Under the pieces are notes generated by a model. That model was not told the DNA's origin, ran no database searches, and was given only the letters and a program-made list of their open reading frames with translations. The translations under genes and the position numbers were made by a program. DNA of 64,000 bases, taken from Alicyclobacillus kakegawensis NBRC 103104. Its GTDB lineage: Bacteria > Bacillota > Bacilli > Alicyclobacillales > Alicyclobacillaceae. Shown one piece after another: positions 34,997-45,639 of the stretch (its first letter is position 1; each line of letters starts with the position of its first letter). The stretch is taken from positions 1-64,000 of the forward strand of contig NZ_BCRP01000010.1 in NCBI RefSeq assembly GCF_001552655.1. The letters run 5' to 3'.

Positions 34997-35757
34997 CGGT
35001 TCCCCTCGGCCAACAATCGTTGTTCTAAGTTTCGCTGTACCGGCAACAGGCACTCCAGCAGAAAATTGGTGGTCTGCTGCAATCGCACATTGATAGGACC
35101 CCGTAGAATATTCTCAATCAGATCGGACAACCACTGATTGAGCTGTCGCACTGAGAACATGTTCGGCAAATCATCGACCGATTGACGGTCACTCAAAACG
35201 TACGCCTTGACCAAGGACTTGACTTGATTGAGCCAAGCCGCATCACCAGGAAACAGCCACTCGCAGACCGCGTACAGCAGTTCTCCGTGTACCGTAGAGC
35301 AGAGCTCCAATTTTTCTTGTAGGCGCTCTTGGGAAGGCTCTCGCTCAGCACCTTGTTGCAGACTCCACAGCGCCATTTTGGCCTCGTTGACTTTCACGAC
35401 CGCTTCACAAAGACCCGCCAACAGACGCAGATCGCCCAGACGAGCCAGTATCCAGTAATACCGCCCGCTGCTGTAGTCCCCAGTGAGAACCATCAACTGG
35501 CGAACCTGTCCGGTGTGAGCATCCACTTCATCGTGAATGGACAGACCCAACTGCAGTAACAGAACCGCTTCCAGAATTGGACGAGTTCGCACGGAAGGCA
35601 GATTGGCGCCGCGAAGGATGGCTGACAGCACGTCGAAATGAAACCGGCTGGCTGCAGGCTCTATGCGGTGTTTCCGCAACAGTGGGTGATCAATGTAGCG
35701 GCGGACTCGTTGGTCCAGCTCTTGAAACCGAATGTCGTTCACCTCGGCAAGTGCCAC
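34993..35757 (-). CDS. hepS: Heptaprenyl diphosphate synthase component I
   Basis: About 254 residues of the HEPPP_synt_1 family, which has no Asp-rich catalytic motif and acts as the regulatory partner of HepT. RYIDHPLLRKHRIEPAAS and VLTGDYSSGRYYWILARLGD are recognisable. The start is uncertain: GTG 35757 behind AAGGGGATG is preferred; TTG 35811 would add 18 residues. Part of the mtrB-hepS-menG-hepT group. Confidence 0.9.
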   Translation of the reverse strand: MALAEVNDIRFQELDQRVRRYIDHPLLRKHRIEPAASRFHFDVLSAILRGANLPSVRTRPILEAVLLLQLGLSIHDEVDAHTGQVRQLMVLTGDYSSGRYYWILARLGDLRLLAGLCEAVVKVNEAKMALWSLQQGAEREPSQERLQEKLELCSTVHGELLYAVCEWLFPGDAAWLNQVKSLVKAYVLSDRQSVDDLPNMFSVRQLNQWLSDLIENILRGPINVRLQQTTNFLLECLLPVQRNLEQRLLAEGNR

Positions 35758-35906
35758 GCAAGTTTCATCCCCTTGCTGTCGTCCAGAATCCTTCGTGGGA
35801 CGCCCGCCCAAGCCATCTGCAGCCTTCGCCCATGCATAGTATATAGTATATCACAGCCGCAAAATCCCGCCTGCATCATCAGTCCCTGAACGGCGAGATT
35901 CTCGCT

Positions 35907-36146
35907 TCACCTTCCGTCTTCACCGCCCACCGCCACCTTGCCGTGCTTGGTGTACACCAACGCTTTCCCACGGATCTTCATGGCTGAGGTGTGTTCTGTA
36001 AACTGAACCACCATCACCTCCCCGCGGTCCAGCTTCTCGGTATGATGAAACTTGGTTTCTGGGCCGCGGGTCAGGCCCATCACCTGGACCCCGTTTTCCA
36101 ACGCTTGAATCACAAAGTAGTCACCAAGAACAGGAGATTCCGACAT
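35907..36146 (-). CDS. mtrB: TRAP, trp RNA-binding attenuation protein
   Basis: A 79-residue [43 protein letters not shown] and [20 protein letters not shown] match the family through the Trp- and RNA-binding residues. The 11-mer binds GAG/UAG repeats in trp leader RNA when Trp is present. ATG 36146 follows GGGGGGAG. In Bacillus it follows folE (mtrA); no folE is here. Confidence 0.96.
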   Translation of the reverse strand: MSESPVLGDYFVIQALENGVQVMGLTRGPETKFHHTEKLDRGEVMVVQFTEHTSAMKIRGKALVYTKHGKVAVGGEDGR

Positions 36147-36230
36147 TCCGCTCCCCCCTTCAATCACGCCCGGATGGCGATGCCCGAAGCGTTCCCGCCA
36201 TCAGGCCCAGAGTACGCCAGAACAATGAAA

Positions 36231-36254
36231 AACCAGCGTACAACGACGCTGGTT
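36231..36254 (-). terminator. Intrinsic terminator after tRNA-Pro
   Basis: AACCAGCGT (36231-36239) pairs with ACGCTGGTT (36246-36254) around a 6-base loop, with A and T runs on both flanks. On the minus strand it directly follows the tRNA CCA end and closes its transcript; it could also act on the plus strand. Confidence 0.8.
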
Positions 36255-36257
36255 TTT

Positions 36258-36334
36258 TGGTCGGAATGCCGGGATTTGAACCCGGGACCTCTACCTCCCC
36301 AAGGTAGCGCGCTACCAGGCTGCGCCACATCCCG
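36258..36334 (-). tRNA. tRNA-Pro(GGG)
   Basis: A 77-base cloverleaf with encoded CCA. Acceptor CGGGATG pairs with CATTCCG; D-stem GCGC/GCGC; anticodon stem CTACC/GGTAG with loop TTGGGGA (anticodon GGG); T-arm CCGGG-TTCAAAT-CCCGG. It lies between hup and mtrB and has its own terminator. Confidence 0.95.
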
Positions 36335-36451
36335 TGGATTCATTGCCGCGCACAAGTCATTATAGCCGATGTTCACCGACATTGCAATCATCCACGTGAA
36401 ATCGCGATCAGCCTGCTGCACACAGCACACCGCGGGGGCGAGGGCAACGGC

Positions 36452-36724
36452 CTATTGAACCTCGGCACGCAGCCCTTTGCCGGCTTTGAACGACGGCACA
36501 CGACTCGCCGCGATGTCTATGACCTCCCCGGTCTGCGGGTTGCGCCCTTTGCGCGCCGCCCGTTCGCGGATGTCAAAGTGCCCAAACCCGACCAGTTGAA
36601 CCTTCTCTCCTTGCGCCAACGCTTGGGTGATGACATCGAAGACAGTGTCCACCACCAACGCGCAATCCTTTTTTGTGAAGCGAGTGCGCTCAGCGACCAG
36701 TTGGACCAATTCCGCCTTGTTCAT
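36452..36724 (-). CDS. hup: DNA-binding protein HU
   Basis: A 90-residue HU/IHF protein. [13 protein letters not shown] opens it, [20 protein letters not shown] and [19 protein letters not shown] form the DNA-binding beta arm. ATG 36724 follows GAGGTG. It compacts the nucleoid. It lies downstream of spoIVA as in Bacillus (hbs). Confidence 0.96.
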   Translation of the reverse strand: MNKAELVQLVAERTRFTKKDCALVVDTVFDVITQALAQGEKVQLVGFGHFDIRERAARKGRNPQTGEVIDIAASRVPSFKAGKGLRAEVQ

Positions 36725-36833
36725 TCTCAACACCTCGCACAACACCGTGATTTTACAGGTGTTGCCGGGTTTTTTCGAATTTATACCCTTCGCCTCCGCC
36801 ACGGCTCCTGTCATTTTTGATTGACACACCGAT

Positions 36834-38312
36834 TCAGAGGATGATGGCGATGAGCCCGCCGCTGCCCTCGTTGATGATGCGCTGAAGGGTCTCCCGCAGT
36901 TTGTACTGCGCGTTTTCCGGCATCAGCGAGAGTTTCCCAGATATCCCTTCTCGCACAATCGCGGCCAGGGACTTTCCAAAAATGTCGCTGTCCCAGATTT
37001 TCAAAGGATCTTGCTCAAAATCCTGCATGAGGTATCGGACCAGTTCCTCAGACTGTTTCTCCGTACCGACTATCGGGGCGAATTCGGATTCCACATCAAC
37101 CCGAATCATGTGAATCGACGGCGCTGTGGCCTTGAGCCGAACGCCAAACCGCGACCCTTGCTTGATTAGTTCCGGTTCATCCAACGTCATCTCTTCCAGG
37201 GCTGGCGGTGCAATACCGTAACCGGTCATCTTGACCATCTTCAGTGCGTCCGCCACCTTGTCGTATTCGCGCTTGGCGAAGACAAACTCTTTCATCATCC
37301 GCAGCAGTTGATCCCGTCCTGTAATCCGCTCGCCGACGACTTCCGTCAGCACTTGGTCATACAGTTCATCGGGGGCGGATAACTCTATCACGGCAATGCC
37401 CTTGCCCATGTCCATATGCGACAATCCGGCATGCGACACAAACTCGTACGTCCCGAATTGGCTGACCACCCGGTCTATGTCGCGAATTCGCCGGATGTCC
37501 TGGATGGTCTCATGCACACAGGTCTGAAAGCGCTGGCGCAGCCAATGGTCCTCATCCAGCACCATCACCCAGTTGGGCAGGTTCACGTTGACCTCTTTAA
37601 CAGGAAACTCGTACAGCGCCTCGCGCAGAACGATGTTGATCTCATGTGTTGTGAGTGTGGCACAGGACAGGGCAATGATGGGGACATCATACTTTTCAGC
37701 CAATTCCTGTCGCAAGTCCTGGGCCTGCTGAGAGGCCGGATTCGCTGAATTCACGATGACCACGAACGGCTTGCCCAGTTCCTTCAATTCCTCCACGACA
37801 CGCTCTTCCGCCTCGACATAGGCGTATCGCGGGATCTCGGCAACGGTGCCGTCTGTGGTGACGACGACGCCCAGCGTGGAGTGGTCACTGATGACCTTGC
37901 GGGTGCCGATTTCCGCCGCTTCCTGGAACGGAATCGGGTCATCAAACCAGGGCGTTGAAACCATTCGCGGCCCGTTGTCGTCTTCATAGCCGCGGGCGCC
38001 GGCCACCGCGTAACCCACGCAGTCCACTACCCGTACGTTTACGTCCAGGCCTTCCGCCACCGAAACCTCCACCGATTGATTGGGGATAAACTTCGGCTCG
38101 GTGGTCATGATGGTGCGACCGGCAGCGCTCTGAGGCAGTTCGTCGGTCGCACGTGTCTTATCGGCTTCATCCTTGATATTCGGCAGCACGATGAGTTCCA
38201 TGAATTTTTTGATGAAAGTAGACTTGCCTGTGCGTACGGGGCCAACCACGCCGAGGTAGATATCGCCCCCTGTCCGCTCGGCAATGTCTTTGAATACGTC
38301 GAATTTCTCCAC
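36834..38312 (-). CDS. spoIVA: Stage IV sporulation protein A (coat morphogenetic ATPase)
   Basis: A 492-residue SpoIVA. Walker [18 protein letters not shown] at about 22-38, Walker-B region VRVVDCVGY, then the middle domain and the conserved C-terminus (GLIAIIL). It polymerises on the forespore outer membrane as the base of the spore coat. Marks the organism as an endospore former. Downstream gene hup is separately promoted. Confidence 0.97.
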   Translation of the reverse strand: MEKFDVFKDIAERTGGDIYLGVVGPVRTGKSTFIKKFMELIVLPNIKDEADKTRATDELPQSAAGRTIMTTEPKFIPNQSVEVSVAEGLDVNVRVVDCVGYAVAGARGYEDDNGPRMVSTPWFDDPIPFQEAAEIGTRKVISDHSTLGVVVTTDGTVAEIPRYAYVEAEERVVEELKELGKPFVVIVNSANPASQQAQDLRQELAEKYDVPIIALSCATLTTHEINIVLREALYEFPVKEVNVNLPNWVMVLDEDHWLRQRFQTCVHETIQDIRRIRDIDRVVSQFGTYEFVSHAGLSHMDMGKGIAVIELSAPDELYDQVLTEVVGERITGRDQLLRMMKEFVFAKREYDKVADALKMVKMTGYGIAPPALEEMTLDEPELIKQGSRFGVRLKATAPSIHMIRVDVESEFAPIVGTEKQSEELVRYLMQDFEQDPLKIWDSDIFGKSLAAIVREGISGKLSLMPENAQYKLRETLQRIINEGSGGLIAIIL

Positions 38313-38377
38313 GCTTTCCTCCTCCTCGCGCAGCGGGCCAGAGCCCCAAGACTGTCCAACTCTATGAGGACATTACA

Positions 38378-38407
38378 TGTATATGCGGTTCGGCGCGGGC
38401 TATGCCC
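38378..38407 (-). promoter_or_regulatory. Candidate SigE promoter of spoIVA
   Basis: On the minus strand, GGCATAG (38407-38401) is followed after 14 bases by CATATACAT (38386-38378), near the SigE -10 CATAcaNT. It lies about 65 bases before the spoIVA start. In Bacillus spoIVA is SigE-controlled. The match is partial. Confidence 0.4.
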
Positions 38408-38498
38408 AGGAGGCTCGCCGTTCCTGACACTGATCTATGGATACGTGCCAGACTCGTGCGTAGAACAAACCGGGCACCTGGACGGCGACGGAAGGTGA

Positions 38499-38545
38499 AA
38501 AGAAAACAGCGGGCAAACCAGCGTGACATTCGCTGGATTGCCCGC
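38499..38545 (-). terminator. Intrinsic terminator after gcvH
   Basis: GCGGGCAA (38509-38516) and CCAGCG pair with CGCTGG and TTGCCCGC (38538-38545), one mismatch pair between the two helices. On the minus strand it ends in TGTTTTCTTTTC. It separates the gcvH transcript from spoIVA. The rest of the 309-base gap (38313-38621) holds the spoIVA promoter region and no ORF I support. Confidence 0.8.
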
Positions 38546-38621
38546 CATAAGATCAGCGCGGAATGCCAACCCGCGGTCTCATACAGCCGCCCGGATACAC
38601 AGGTGCATTGCCAAAACAAAA

Positions 38622-39008
38622 TTACGATTCGGACACAAACGATTCATAGTCTCCCGCATCCAGGAGGTCGTCCAATTCTCCGGGGTTCTCCATCTCGATG
38701 ACAATCATCCATCCCTCTCCGTATGGGCTGCTGTTCACGAGTTCCGGATGGTCGGTCAATTTGTCGTTCACCGCGACCACCCGTCCTGAGACCGGCGCGT
38801 ACAAATCAGAGACGGTTTTTACCGACTCCACGGTGCCGAAGGTTTCGTTGGCATGCACCGTGGCACCGACGTCCGGCAATTCGACGAACACGATGTCACC
38901 GAGTTCGTCTTGGGCAAAGTGCGTGATCCCCACATGGGCCCGGCCGCCTTGCGCGCGAACCCATTCATGTTCCTTGGAATACTTGAGATCAGGGGGGATA
39001 TGGCTCAT
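38622..39008 (-). CDS. gcvH: Glycine cleavage system H protein
   Basis: A 128-residue GcvH. The lipoylated lysine is in FGTVESVKTVSDLYAPVSG; KYSKEHEWVRA opens the domain and GWMIVIEME closes it. ATG 39008 follows GGGAGGT by 6 bases. It carries the aminomethyl group between the P, T and L proteins; the other gcv genes are not in the window. It also serves as lipoyl relay in Bacillus. Confidence 0.95.
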   Translation of the reverse strand: MSHIPPDLKYSKEHEWVRAQGGRAHVGITHFAQDELGDIVFVELPDVGATVHANETFGTVESVKTVSDLYAPVSGRVVAVNDKLTDHPELVNSSPYGEGWMIVIEMENPGELDDLLDAGDYESFVSES

Positions 39009-39113
39009 ACAACGACCTCCCGGAGCTATGTTTTCACCTTTTCGGAAAGCATAGATGCACGTCCAGTGTATCAAAATGATCCTGCAGAAACACGCGGGTG
39101 AGCGGAAAAGCGG

Positions 39114-40151
39114 TTAGTAGAGCCACTGCGGGACGGCCCCCTCAATGGCCACTTCCTCCATCTCATGGCTGCGAGCCCGGCCCATCAACTCTTCTACCGC
39201 ATGCGAAGGGTTTTTACCTTCAAACAGGACGGCATGCAAGGCGGACGTGATGGGCATCTCCACTTCGCACTGCGCAGCCAGGGCCATCGCTACGCGGGTT
39301 GTCGAGATACCCTCGACCACCATGCCCACATGGCGCAGCGATTCATCGAGTGTCATGCCACGGCCGATCATCCGCCCGGCCCGGAAATTCCGACTGTGTT
39401 GGCTGGTGCAGGTCACAATCAAATCACCGATCCCGGAAAGGCCCGCAAACGTCATGGCGGCCGCTCCCAGCCGCACCCCAAGACGGATGATCTCCGCCAT
39501 TCCCCGGGTCATCAACGCGGCGCGCGCGTTGTCGCCAAACCCGAGCCCATCGGCCACCCCCACCGCCAGGGCGATGATGTTTTTCAGTGATCCCCCGATT
39601 TCCGCACCTACAATGTCTGGATTTGTGTAGACACGCAGGCTGCCGTTCATCAGCGCATCCTGCAGCTGTTCCGCAGTCGAACGGCACGTGGACGCCGCGA
39701 CGATGGTGGTGGGCAGACAGGCAATCACTTCTTCAGCGTGGCTGGGCCCTGTGATGGCACAGATCCGCTCCGGCGGCCAGCCCGTGAGGTCTTGCATCAA
39801 GGTGCTCATGCGGCGGTGACTGGCCGGATCGAACCCTTTGACAGCGTGGGCCAACATGCATTCAGGCGGCAGCAAGGAACGCGTCGCCGCCAATACCTCG
39901 GCCATCGCCGCCGACGGCACCACATACAGCACGATCTCGGCGCCTGCCAAGACCGACTCCAGGTCCACCGAGGCATGGAGTCCCGTCGGCAACTCGGCCT
40001 CCCCGAGGTAGCGGCGATTGCGGTGATGCTGATTGATCTCCTCGACCATGCGGGTACTGCGTGCCCAAATGCGCGTCTCATGCCCGTTGCGCACGCACAC
40101 CGCTGCCAGCGCTGTGCCCCAACTGCCTGCGCCCAGCACCGCGATTTTCAA
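39114..40151 (-). CDS. gpsA: Glycerol-3-phosphate dehydrogenase [NAD(P)+]
   Basis: A 345-residue GpsA. AVLGAGSWGTALAAVCVRNG at the N-terminus, AHAVKGFDPASHRRMS with the catalytic Lys, and GAEIGGSLKNIIALAVGVAD with the second catalytic Lys are present. It makes sn-glycerol-3-phosphate for phospholipid synthesis and is adjacent to plsY, the next enzyme. Confidence 0.97.
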   Translation of the reverse strand: MKIAVLGAGSWGTALAAVCVRNGHETRIWARSTRMVEEINQHHRNRRYLGEAELPTGLHASVDLESVLAGAEIVLYVVPSAAMAEVLAATRSLLPPECMLAHAVKGFDPASHRRMSTLMQDLTGWPPERICAITGPSHAEEVIACLPTTIVAASTCRSTAEQLQDALMNGSLRVYTNPDIVGAEIGGSLKNIIALAVGVADGLGFGDNARAALMTRGMAEIIRLGVRLGAAAMTFAGLSGIGDLIVTCTSQHSRNFRAGRMIGRGMTLDESLRHVGMVVEGISTTRVAMALAAQCEVEMPITSALHAVLFEGKNPSHAVEELMGRARSHEMEEVAIEGAVPQWLY

Positions 40152-40202
40152 CGGCCATACCCCCTATCCCTTGCACGCCCGCGCTCGTGACGTCGGCCCC
40201 AA

Positions 40203-40796
40203 TCAGCCGTGCCCGCCAAAAATTCGATTTTCCTCCCGGCGCCACAACCGTCCGATGTTGGCGCGGTGACGATAAATGGACAAGACTGCAGCGGCACACG
40301 TGAAGAGAAAGACACCGATTTGCGGATGGATAAGAACCACAAAGACGGGGGCCAATACCACGAATGTCAGCGCGCCCAGGGACACGAATCGAGTCAAAAC
40401 GATGAGAGCCAGTGCGATCACGCCCGCGCAGACTGTGGGCAGCGGCAATAACAGAAGATAGACGCCAATCGTCGTCGCCACCCCTTTACCGCCGCGGAGC
40501 CCAAAAAACACTGGCCAATTGTGCCCCACGATGACCGCGAGACCGGATAGATACAAAAACCATGGATTTCCGTGTCCCCATGCCTGAGCGATGAGTACAG
40601 CTACGATTCCCTTCAGAACATCAAGAACGAGAACGGTCACGCCCCACTTCAAGCCGAGGACGCGCAGTGTGTTCGTCGCTCCCGCATTGCCGCTTCCGTG
40701 CTGGCGGATGTCGATTCGAGCCAACCAGCGGGCAATTAGCGTACTGGTTGAGATGGACCCGAGCAAGTACGCCACTAGAATGCTCAACACCAGCAC
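40203..40796 (-). CDS. plsY: Glycerol-3-phosphate acyltransferase PlsY
   Basis: A 197-residue integral membrane PlsY. The three motifs are seen: GSGNAGATNTLRVLG, VIVGHNWPVFFGLRGGKGVA and a later loop before the last helix. It moves acyl groups from acyl-phosphate to glycerol-3-phosphate. It lies 51 bases before gpsA on the same strand; product and substrate genes are thus together. Confidence 0.96.
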   Translation of the reverse strand: MLVLSILVAYLLGSISTSTLIARWLARIDIRQHGSGNAGATNTLRVLGLKWGVTVLVLDVLKGIVAVLIAQAWGHGNPWFLYLSGLAVIVGHNWPVFFGLRGGKGVATTIGVYLLLLPLPTVCAGVIALALIVLTRFVSLGALTFVVLAPVFVVLIHPQIGVFLFTCAAAVLSIYRHRANIGRLWRREENRIFGGHG

Positions 40797-40910
40797 GGTA
40801 ATTCCTCCCCCATATCCCCTGCACTGAGCTTTGCGCAGACGGCCCTGTTTTCCGAGGCCACCTTTCTCAACCCAGACAAGCCGTTTCCCTACCTGTAGGA
40901 TAGCACAGGT

Positions 40911-42224
40911 TCAACCACGTTCGCGTACACGCAGGCGAATGGGCGTCCCCTCGAAACCAAACGCCTCCCGCAACCGATTCTCAAGGTAGCGTTCATACGA
41001 AAAATGCATGATCTCCGCATTGTTGACGAAGATCACAAATGTCGGAGGTTTGACCGCCACCTGCGTGGCGTAAAGGATTTTCAGCTTCCGCCCTTTGTCG
41101 GTCGGAGGCGGCACAGCCGCCACCGCATCCTGAATCACGCTGTTCAGCGTCGAGGTCGCAACGCGCATCGCGTGCATCTCCGCCATTTCTTTGGCCAGCG
41201 GCAAAATCCGATGCACCCGCTGTCCTGTACGCGCAGACACATACAGCACCGGAGCCCACTTCATGAACGGGAACGCCTCGCGGACTTGGGCCGTGAATCG
41301 CTGAGCCGTCTTATCGTCCTTGTCGACAATGTCCCATTTGTTCACGATAAACCCAATGGCGCACCCCGCGTCGAGCGCGTAGCCAGCAATTCGTTTGTCC
41401 TGCTCCGCCAGCCCCTGCTTGCCATCGAGGACCACAAACGCCACTTCCGCCCTCTCAATGGCCCTAAGCGCCCGCAAGACGCTGTACTTTTCCACATCCT
41501 CATAGACCTTCCCGCGCCGCCGTATACCGGCCGTGTCCACAAGGATAAACGCATCCTCACCAGCATCGACGCGTGTATCGACCGCGTCGCGCGTGGTCCC
41601 CGCCTTGTCACTGACCATGACCCGCTCCTCGCCGACGAGCGCGTTGAGAAGGGACGACTTGCCGACGTTGGGCCGGCCAATGAATGCCACACGAATGGCA
41701 TCGTCGTCCTCCTCCGGTGGCGACGCGGTTGGCAGCTTGGTCAATACCTCATCCAACAGGTCTCCGGTACCGCTGCCGTGTTCGGCAGAAATCGGAATGG
41801 GATGGCCAAAACCAAGTTCGTAGAAATCATAGGCGTGAGCATGGTGGTTGGGATGGTCCAGCTTGTTAACCGCCAGAACAACCGGTTTTCCGGACCTGCG
41901 CAGCAACTTGGCCACGTCCATGTCCGCGTAGGTGACGCCCTCACGGCCGTCGACCACAAACACGATGACATCCGCCTCGTCGATGGCCAGCTCGGCTTGC
42001 ACGCGGATCAGATTGACCATTTCGTCCGCTTCGCCCAACTCGATCCCGCCCGTATCCATGAGGGCCAGCGAAATCCCATTCCACTCCATGCGCGCGTATA
42101 ATCGGTCTCGTGTCACACCAGGTCTGTCTTCCACAATCGCGATGCGCTCGCCAAGCAGACGGTTGAACAAGGTGGACTTGCCCACGTTCGACCGTCCCAC
42201 AATGGCGACAACCGGCACAGCCAT
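40911..42224 (-). CDS. der: Ribosome-assembly GTPase Der (EngA)
   Basis: A 437-residue protein with two GTPase domains: [17 protein letters not shown] with DTGGIE and NKLDH, then [18 protein letters not shown] with DTAGIRRRG and NKWDI, and a KH-like C-terminus. It matures the 50S subunit. ATG 42224 is in the family start [16 protein letters not shown] just upstream are alternatives. Confidence 0.97.
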   Translation of the reverse strand: MAVPVVAIVGRSNVGKSTLFNRLLGERIAIVEDRPGVTRDRLYARMEWNGISLALMDTGGIELGEADEMVNLIRVQAELAIDEADVIVFVVDGREGVTYADMDVAKLLRRSGKPVVLAVNKLDHPNHHAHAYDFYELGFGHPIPISAEHGSGTGDLLDEVLTKLPTASPPEEDDDAIRVAFIGRPNVGKSSLLNALVGEERVMVSDKAGTTRDAVDTRVDAGEDAFILVDTAGIRRRGKVYEDVEKYSVLRALRAIERAEVAFVVLDGKQGLAEQDKRIAGYALDAGCAIGFIVNKWDIVDKDDKTAQRFTAQVREAFPFMKWAPVLYVSARTGQRVHRILPLAKEMAEMHAMRVATSTLNSVIQDAVAAVPPPTDKGRKLKILYATQVAVKPPTFVIFVNNAEIMHFSYERYLENRLREAFGFEGTPIRLRVRERG

Positions 42225-42261
42225 AACCATACTCCTTTTCTTGAGACGTAGCGGATGAACA

Positions 42262-43662
42262 TCAGGAGGACGCGGGCAACGGCGACGGCGTGCTCAGGCC
42301 GACATCCATGCTTCTGAGGGTGGCTTCATACCGCCGACGCGGCGGCAACGCCTGGGTGAAGCCGAGCGTGCCAAACAGCAGTCCCCTGCCCGTCGCCGGA
42401 ACCACTGTTACCGGCTTCCCCAACTCTCGCGCCAGCCGTTCGACCGTCCAATCGTCCAAAAAGACGTCCTCTTCGTCCTTGAGCATGATGTCCGGCAACA
42501 AGACGGTGTCGAACCTGTCAATCTGTCCGGACAATTGCTGCGCAATGTCTTGACCGGTTAACAGCCCCGTGACAGTCACATGGGGACCGTAAAAGTAATT
42601 GGCAATCGGAAACACCTCGACGGTCAAACCGTTAATGCCGTCCAGCCGGGCCAAGGACTGACGAATCGTCTTCGCAGCGGAAACCGCTGTGACAACAGCC
42701 ACTTTGCGCGACCGACCGTTCACTCGCTTGGGCACATGCGGCCAGGCCTCTTCCAATTCATCGAGGAACGTGCGGATGATGCCGACACCGTTCTCCGTCT
42801 GGCCGAAGTCGTCATAGTACTCCGATGGAGGGACATCCATATCGGCCAGCACGTAAAATTCGTCCGCGGCGTGCACGAACGACGCATGCAGTCGAGGCCG
42901 CAACTTCTCCTGCCACGCCTGGATTTGCTTGATCACCTGCCGGGCTTCTTCTGGGGTGCAGGGACGAAGCTTGTGCAGTCCCCGACGGTGCTTGGTTAAG
43001 CCAACCGGGACCACCGACAGCGTGCGCACAGCCGGATAGAACGGATGCAGGTCGGCAATGGTGCGATCCAGCTCAGGGCCGTCGTTCCATTCGGGACACA
43101 GGACGATCTGCGTGTTCATCTCAATCCCGTGTTCGGCCAGGAACGAGATCTGGCGCAGAATCTCGCCCGACCGCTTGTTCGCCAGCATGCGCACACGGAG
43201 TTCGGGGTTGGTGGTGTGCACCGATATATTCAGCGGCGACATTTTCATATTGACGATGCGTTGAAGTTCCTCATCCTTGACGTTGGTCAGAGTGACAAAG
43301 TTACCATGTAAAAACGACAGCCGGTAATCGTCATCGCGGACGTTGAGGGTCTCCCGCATGTTCTTCGGAATCTGGTCCACAAAGCAAAACACGCACTTAT
43401 TGTGGCACAGCCGCACGCGGTCCACCGTGGGATGTTCGAAATCCACGCCCAGACCCTCGTCATAGTCCTTTTCCACTTCTAAAATCCACTCTTCACCATT
43501 CGCCCGCTTGATTTCCAACTCCATGTCCTCAGTAGCGAGCGCGTAGGACAAGTCGATAATATCTTGAATGGGTTGCCCATTGATTTTCACGATTTCATCG
43601 CCGGGAGCCAATTCCAACTCCTCGGCCAACGAATTTGGCCGCACTCTCGCGATGCGAGGCAT
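42262..43662 (-). CDS. DUF512 / PDZ radical-SAM-like protein
   Basis: A 466-residue protein. Residues 1-50 are a PDZ-like domain ([19 protein letters not shown]). [15 protein letters not shown] carries a CxxxCxxC cluster motif, followed by a TIM-barrel-like part and the DUF512 C-terminus ([19 protein letters not shown]). The family is found next to der in Clostridia and Alicyclobacillaceae. A radical-SAM reaction is predicted; the substrate is unknown to me. Confidence 0.88.
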   Translation of the reverse strand: MPRIARVRPNSLAEELELAPGDEIVKINGQPIQDIIDLSYALATEDMELEIKRANGEEWILEVEKDYDEGLGVDFEHPTVDRVRLCHNKCVFCFVDQIPKNMRETLNVRDDDYRLSFLHGNFVTLTNVKDEELQRIVNMKMSPLNISVHTTNPELRVRMLANKRSGEILRQISFLAEHGIEMNTQIVLCPEWNDGPELDRTIADLHPFYPAVRTLSVVPVGLTKHRRGLHKLRPCTPEEARQVIKQIQAWQEKLRPRLHASFVHAADEFYVLADMDVPPSEYYDDFGQTENGVGIIRTFLDELEEAWPHVPKRVNGRSRKVAVVTAVSAAKTIRQSLARLDGINGLTVEVFPIANYFYGPHVTVTGLLTGQDIAQQLSGQIDRFDTVLLPDIMLKDEEDVFLDDWTVERLARELGKPVTVVPATGRGLLFGTLGFTQALPPRRRYEATLRSMDVGLSTPSPLPASS

Positions 43663-43723
43663 CGTACCACTCCTGACTCGGAAGTTGTCATTATATCATT
43701 ATGCTTGATGTTGTCCAATGCGG

Positions 43724-44317
43724 TCAACTTAACGACACGGGCAAACCGGATCGGCCGCGGCGCCGCATGGCCAACACGCAGCGGGTCAACACGTGAATCA
43801 CGCTGAGCACAGCGATCACGGTCCACCACTGCCCGACGAGAGTGACCCAGGATGCGTACGATTGCCAGGGTGGCCGGCTTGGAAGCTGTAAGAGCAGGGC
43901 CAATCCAGATCCCATGATCTGTTCCTGGATGTCTCGTGTCATCGCGCTCAACACACAAGCGCACACCAGCCCCGACCACACACACATGGGCACCCCATGC
44001 CAGGAGTTGAATGGGTAATGTTCCCACATCCAGCGGCCGGCCCAGGCGGACAACAGGGAGCCACATGCCAATACGGGGAGCCTTCGATGGGCGAGCAACA
44101 GAACGCGACAGGTTCCATACAAAAACAGGGCTCCCGGCATGAGAAGCAGCCACGGACCTGGCGGGGTCAACAGCTGGACAAACACGGCGGACAAGTTTAC
44201 AAGATATACCACCCAGGTGCATTGGCCGCGCTGCCGGCTGGAACTGAGCGCCGGGTACACAAGCTCCAACGCTAAAACCAACGCGCTCACAATCATCACC
44301 ACATGCACGTCATTCAT
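43724..44317 (-). CDS. YphA-like membrane protein
   Basis: A 197-residue membrane protein with about six helices (IVSALVLALELVYPAL, WVVYLVNLSAVFVQLL, LLLMPGALFLYGTCRVLLL and others). Length and position between der and the rpsA-like gene match Bacillus YphA, whose function is unknown. Sequence similarity itself I cannot confirm. Confidence 0.65.
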   Translation of the reverse strand: MNDVHVVMIVSALVLALELVYPALSSSRQRGQCTWVVYLVNLSAVFVQLLTPPGPWLLLMPGALFLYGTCRVLLLAHRRLPVLACGSLLSAWAGRWMWEHYPFNSWHGVPMCVWSGLVCACVLSAMTRDIQEQIMGSGLALLLQLPSRPPWQSYASWVTLVGQWWTVIAVLSVIHVLTRCVLAMRRRGRSGLPVSLS

Positions 44318-44416
44318 TCTCTCATCCTCCGCACCCGCCGCCAGACACTAGGTGAAACGGGCTCCAGGGCCCGCCTTGTAGAGGGGCACTATCACACGGT
44401 AGTCTTCCCCTGGCAG

Positions 44417-44448
44417 TAAAAAAAGACGCACGGCCATTGGCCATGCGC
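44417..44448 (-). terminator. Intrinsic terminator after rpsA-like gene
   Basis: On the minus strand GCGCATGGCC-AAT-GGCCGTGCGTC is followed by a run of seven T. It lies 31 bases after the stop of the rpsA-like gene and closes the cmk-plsC-rpsA transcript, separating it from yphA-der. Confidence 0.88.
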
Positions 44449-44478
44449 CTGTATAGGGATACGAGACAAGCGGCCTGT

Positions 44479-45639
44479 TTAGCGTTTGAACAAGTCGCCA
44501 AACAGATCTCCAAGCGTCGCTCCTGTCCCGGAATGGGTATCGTTGTGCCGGTCAAACAGGCGGTCTGATTGACGGGAGCCGCCACCGAGCGGATCGTTGC
44601 CCGCCTCCTTGATGGACAGCGAAATGCGCTGACGATCCGGATCGAATGACAGGATTTTTACCTGAACCTCCTGTCCCGGGCTGAGCACATCGGCCGGATG
44701 GGCAACGTGCTGACGAGAGATCTGGGAGACATGGACCAGCCCTTCCAAGCCCGGACGAAGCTCCACAAAAGCTCCGAAATCCACAAGCCGTTTCACCGTG
44801 CCGGTCACCACGTCGCCCTCGCGGAACTCGTCGATGTAGCGCTCCCACGGGCTTGGCTCGGCTTCCTTTATGGACAACGAAATGCGTCCAGCCTCCGGGT
44901 CCACCCGCAGGATCTTGACCCGGACCTTGTCCCCCTTCTTGACGACCTCCGCAGGGTCATCCACATGGTGCCATGCCAATTCGGAGATGTGCACCAAGCC
45001 GTCCACACCTCCGACATCCACGAACACACCGAAGCTGGTCAACCGCTGGACGGTGCCCTCAACCACCGCGCCCGTTTCGAGAGAGCGCATGATGTTTTGC
45101 ACCTGCGCCTGGTGCTCATCGTCCAGGACAGCCTTCCGCGACAGCACCAACTTGTTGTTTTCGGGATCGATTTCGATGACACGGACCCGGATGGTCTTGT
45201 CCTTAAACTCGCTCAAATCTTCGACAAAGTGCCGGTCAACCAATGAGGCCGGAATGAATGCGCGCACGCCGACGTCGGCGACCAGTCCACCCTTCACCAC
45301 GTCCTTGACCACAACGTCGAACGCTTCGTTGTTTTCATACTTGCGCAGAAGGTCGTCCCAGGCATCGGCGGCATCCGCGTCCCGCTTGGACAGGACGACG
45401 ACTTCCGAGTCCTCGTCAATTTTCAGCACCTTCGTCCGGACCGTGTCTCCCACAGCAACGACTTCACTCGGGTGATCAATACGCAACGCGGACAATTCAC
45501 GGATGGGGATGATGCCTTCAAATTTATATCCGATATCTACAGACACCTTTTTGTCGTCAACGGCGGTTACGGTCCCATTGACGACGTCCCCCGGCTGCAG
45601 AGCAGCAGTATTCAACATTTCCTGAAGATCCTCAGACAT
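44479..45639 (-). CDS. rpsA: 30S ribosomal protein S1-like (YpfD), four S1 domains
   Basis: A 386-residue protein with four S1 OB-folds (around 14-85, 100-170, 185-260 and 270-345; each shows a G-V-G-V pattern such as TSFGVFVDVGGVDGLVHIS and VDFGAFVELRPGLEGLVHVS). This is the short Firmicutes S1 (YpfD), which has four domains instead of six. It follows cmk and plsC as in Bacillus. Confidence 0.94.
   Translation of the reverse strand: MSEDLQEMLNTAALQPGDVVNGTVTAVDDKKVSVDIGYKFEGIIPIRELSALRIDHPSEVVAVGDTVRTKVLKIDEDSEVVVLSKRDADAADAWDDLLRKYENNEAFDVVVKDVVKGGLVADVGVRAFIPASLVDRHFVEDLSEFKDKTIRVRVIEIDPENNKLVLSRKAVLDDEHQAQVQNIMRSLETGAVVEGTVQRLTSFGVFVDVGGVDGLVHISELAWHHVDDPAEVVKKGDKVRVKILRVDPEAGRISLSIKEAEPSPWERYIDEFREGDVVTGTVKRLVDFGAFVELRPGLEGLVHVSQISRQHVAHPADVLSPGQEVQVKILSFDPDRQRISLSIKEAGNDPLGGGSRQSDRLFDRHNDTHSGTGATLGDLFGDLFKR

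Noticed and set aside
41004-42101. Plus-strand ORF of 365 residues opposite der
   Set aside because: It is the antisense of an unmistakable Der GTPase, has no recognisable motif and no good ribosome site.
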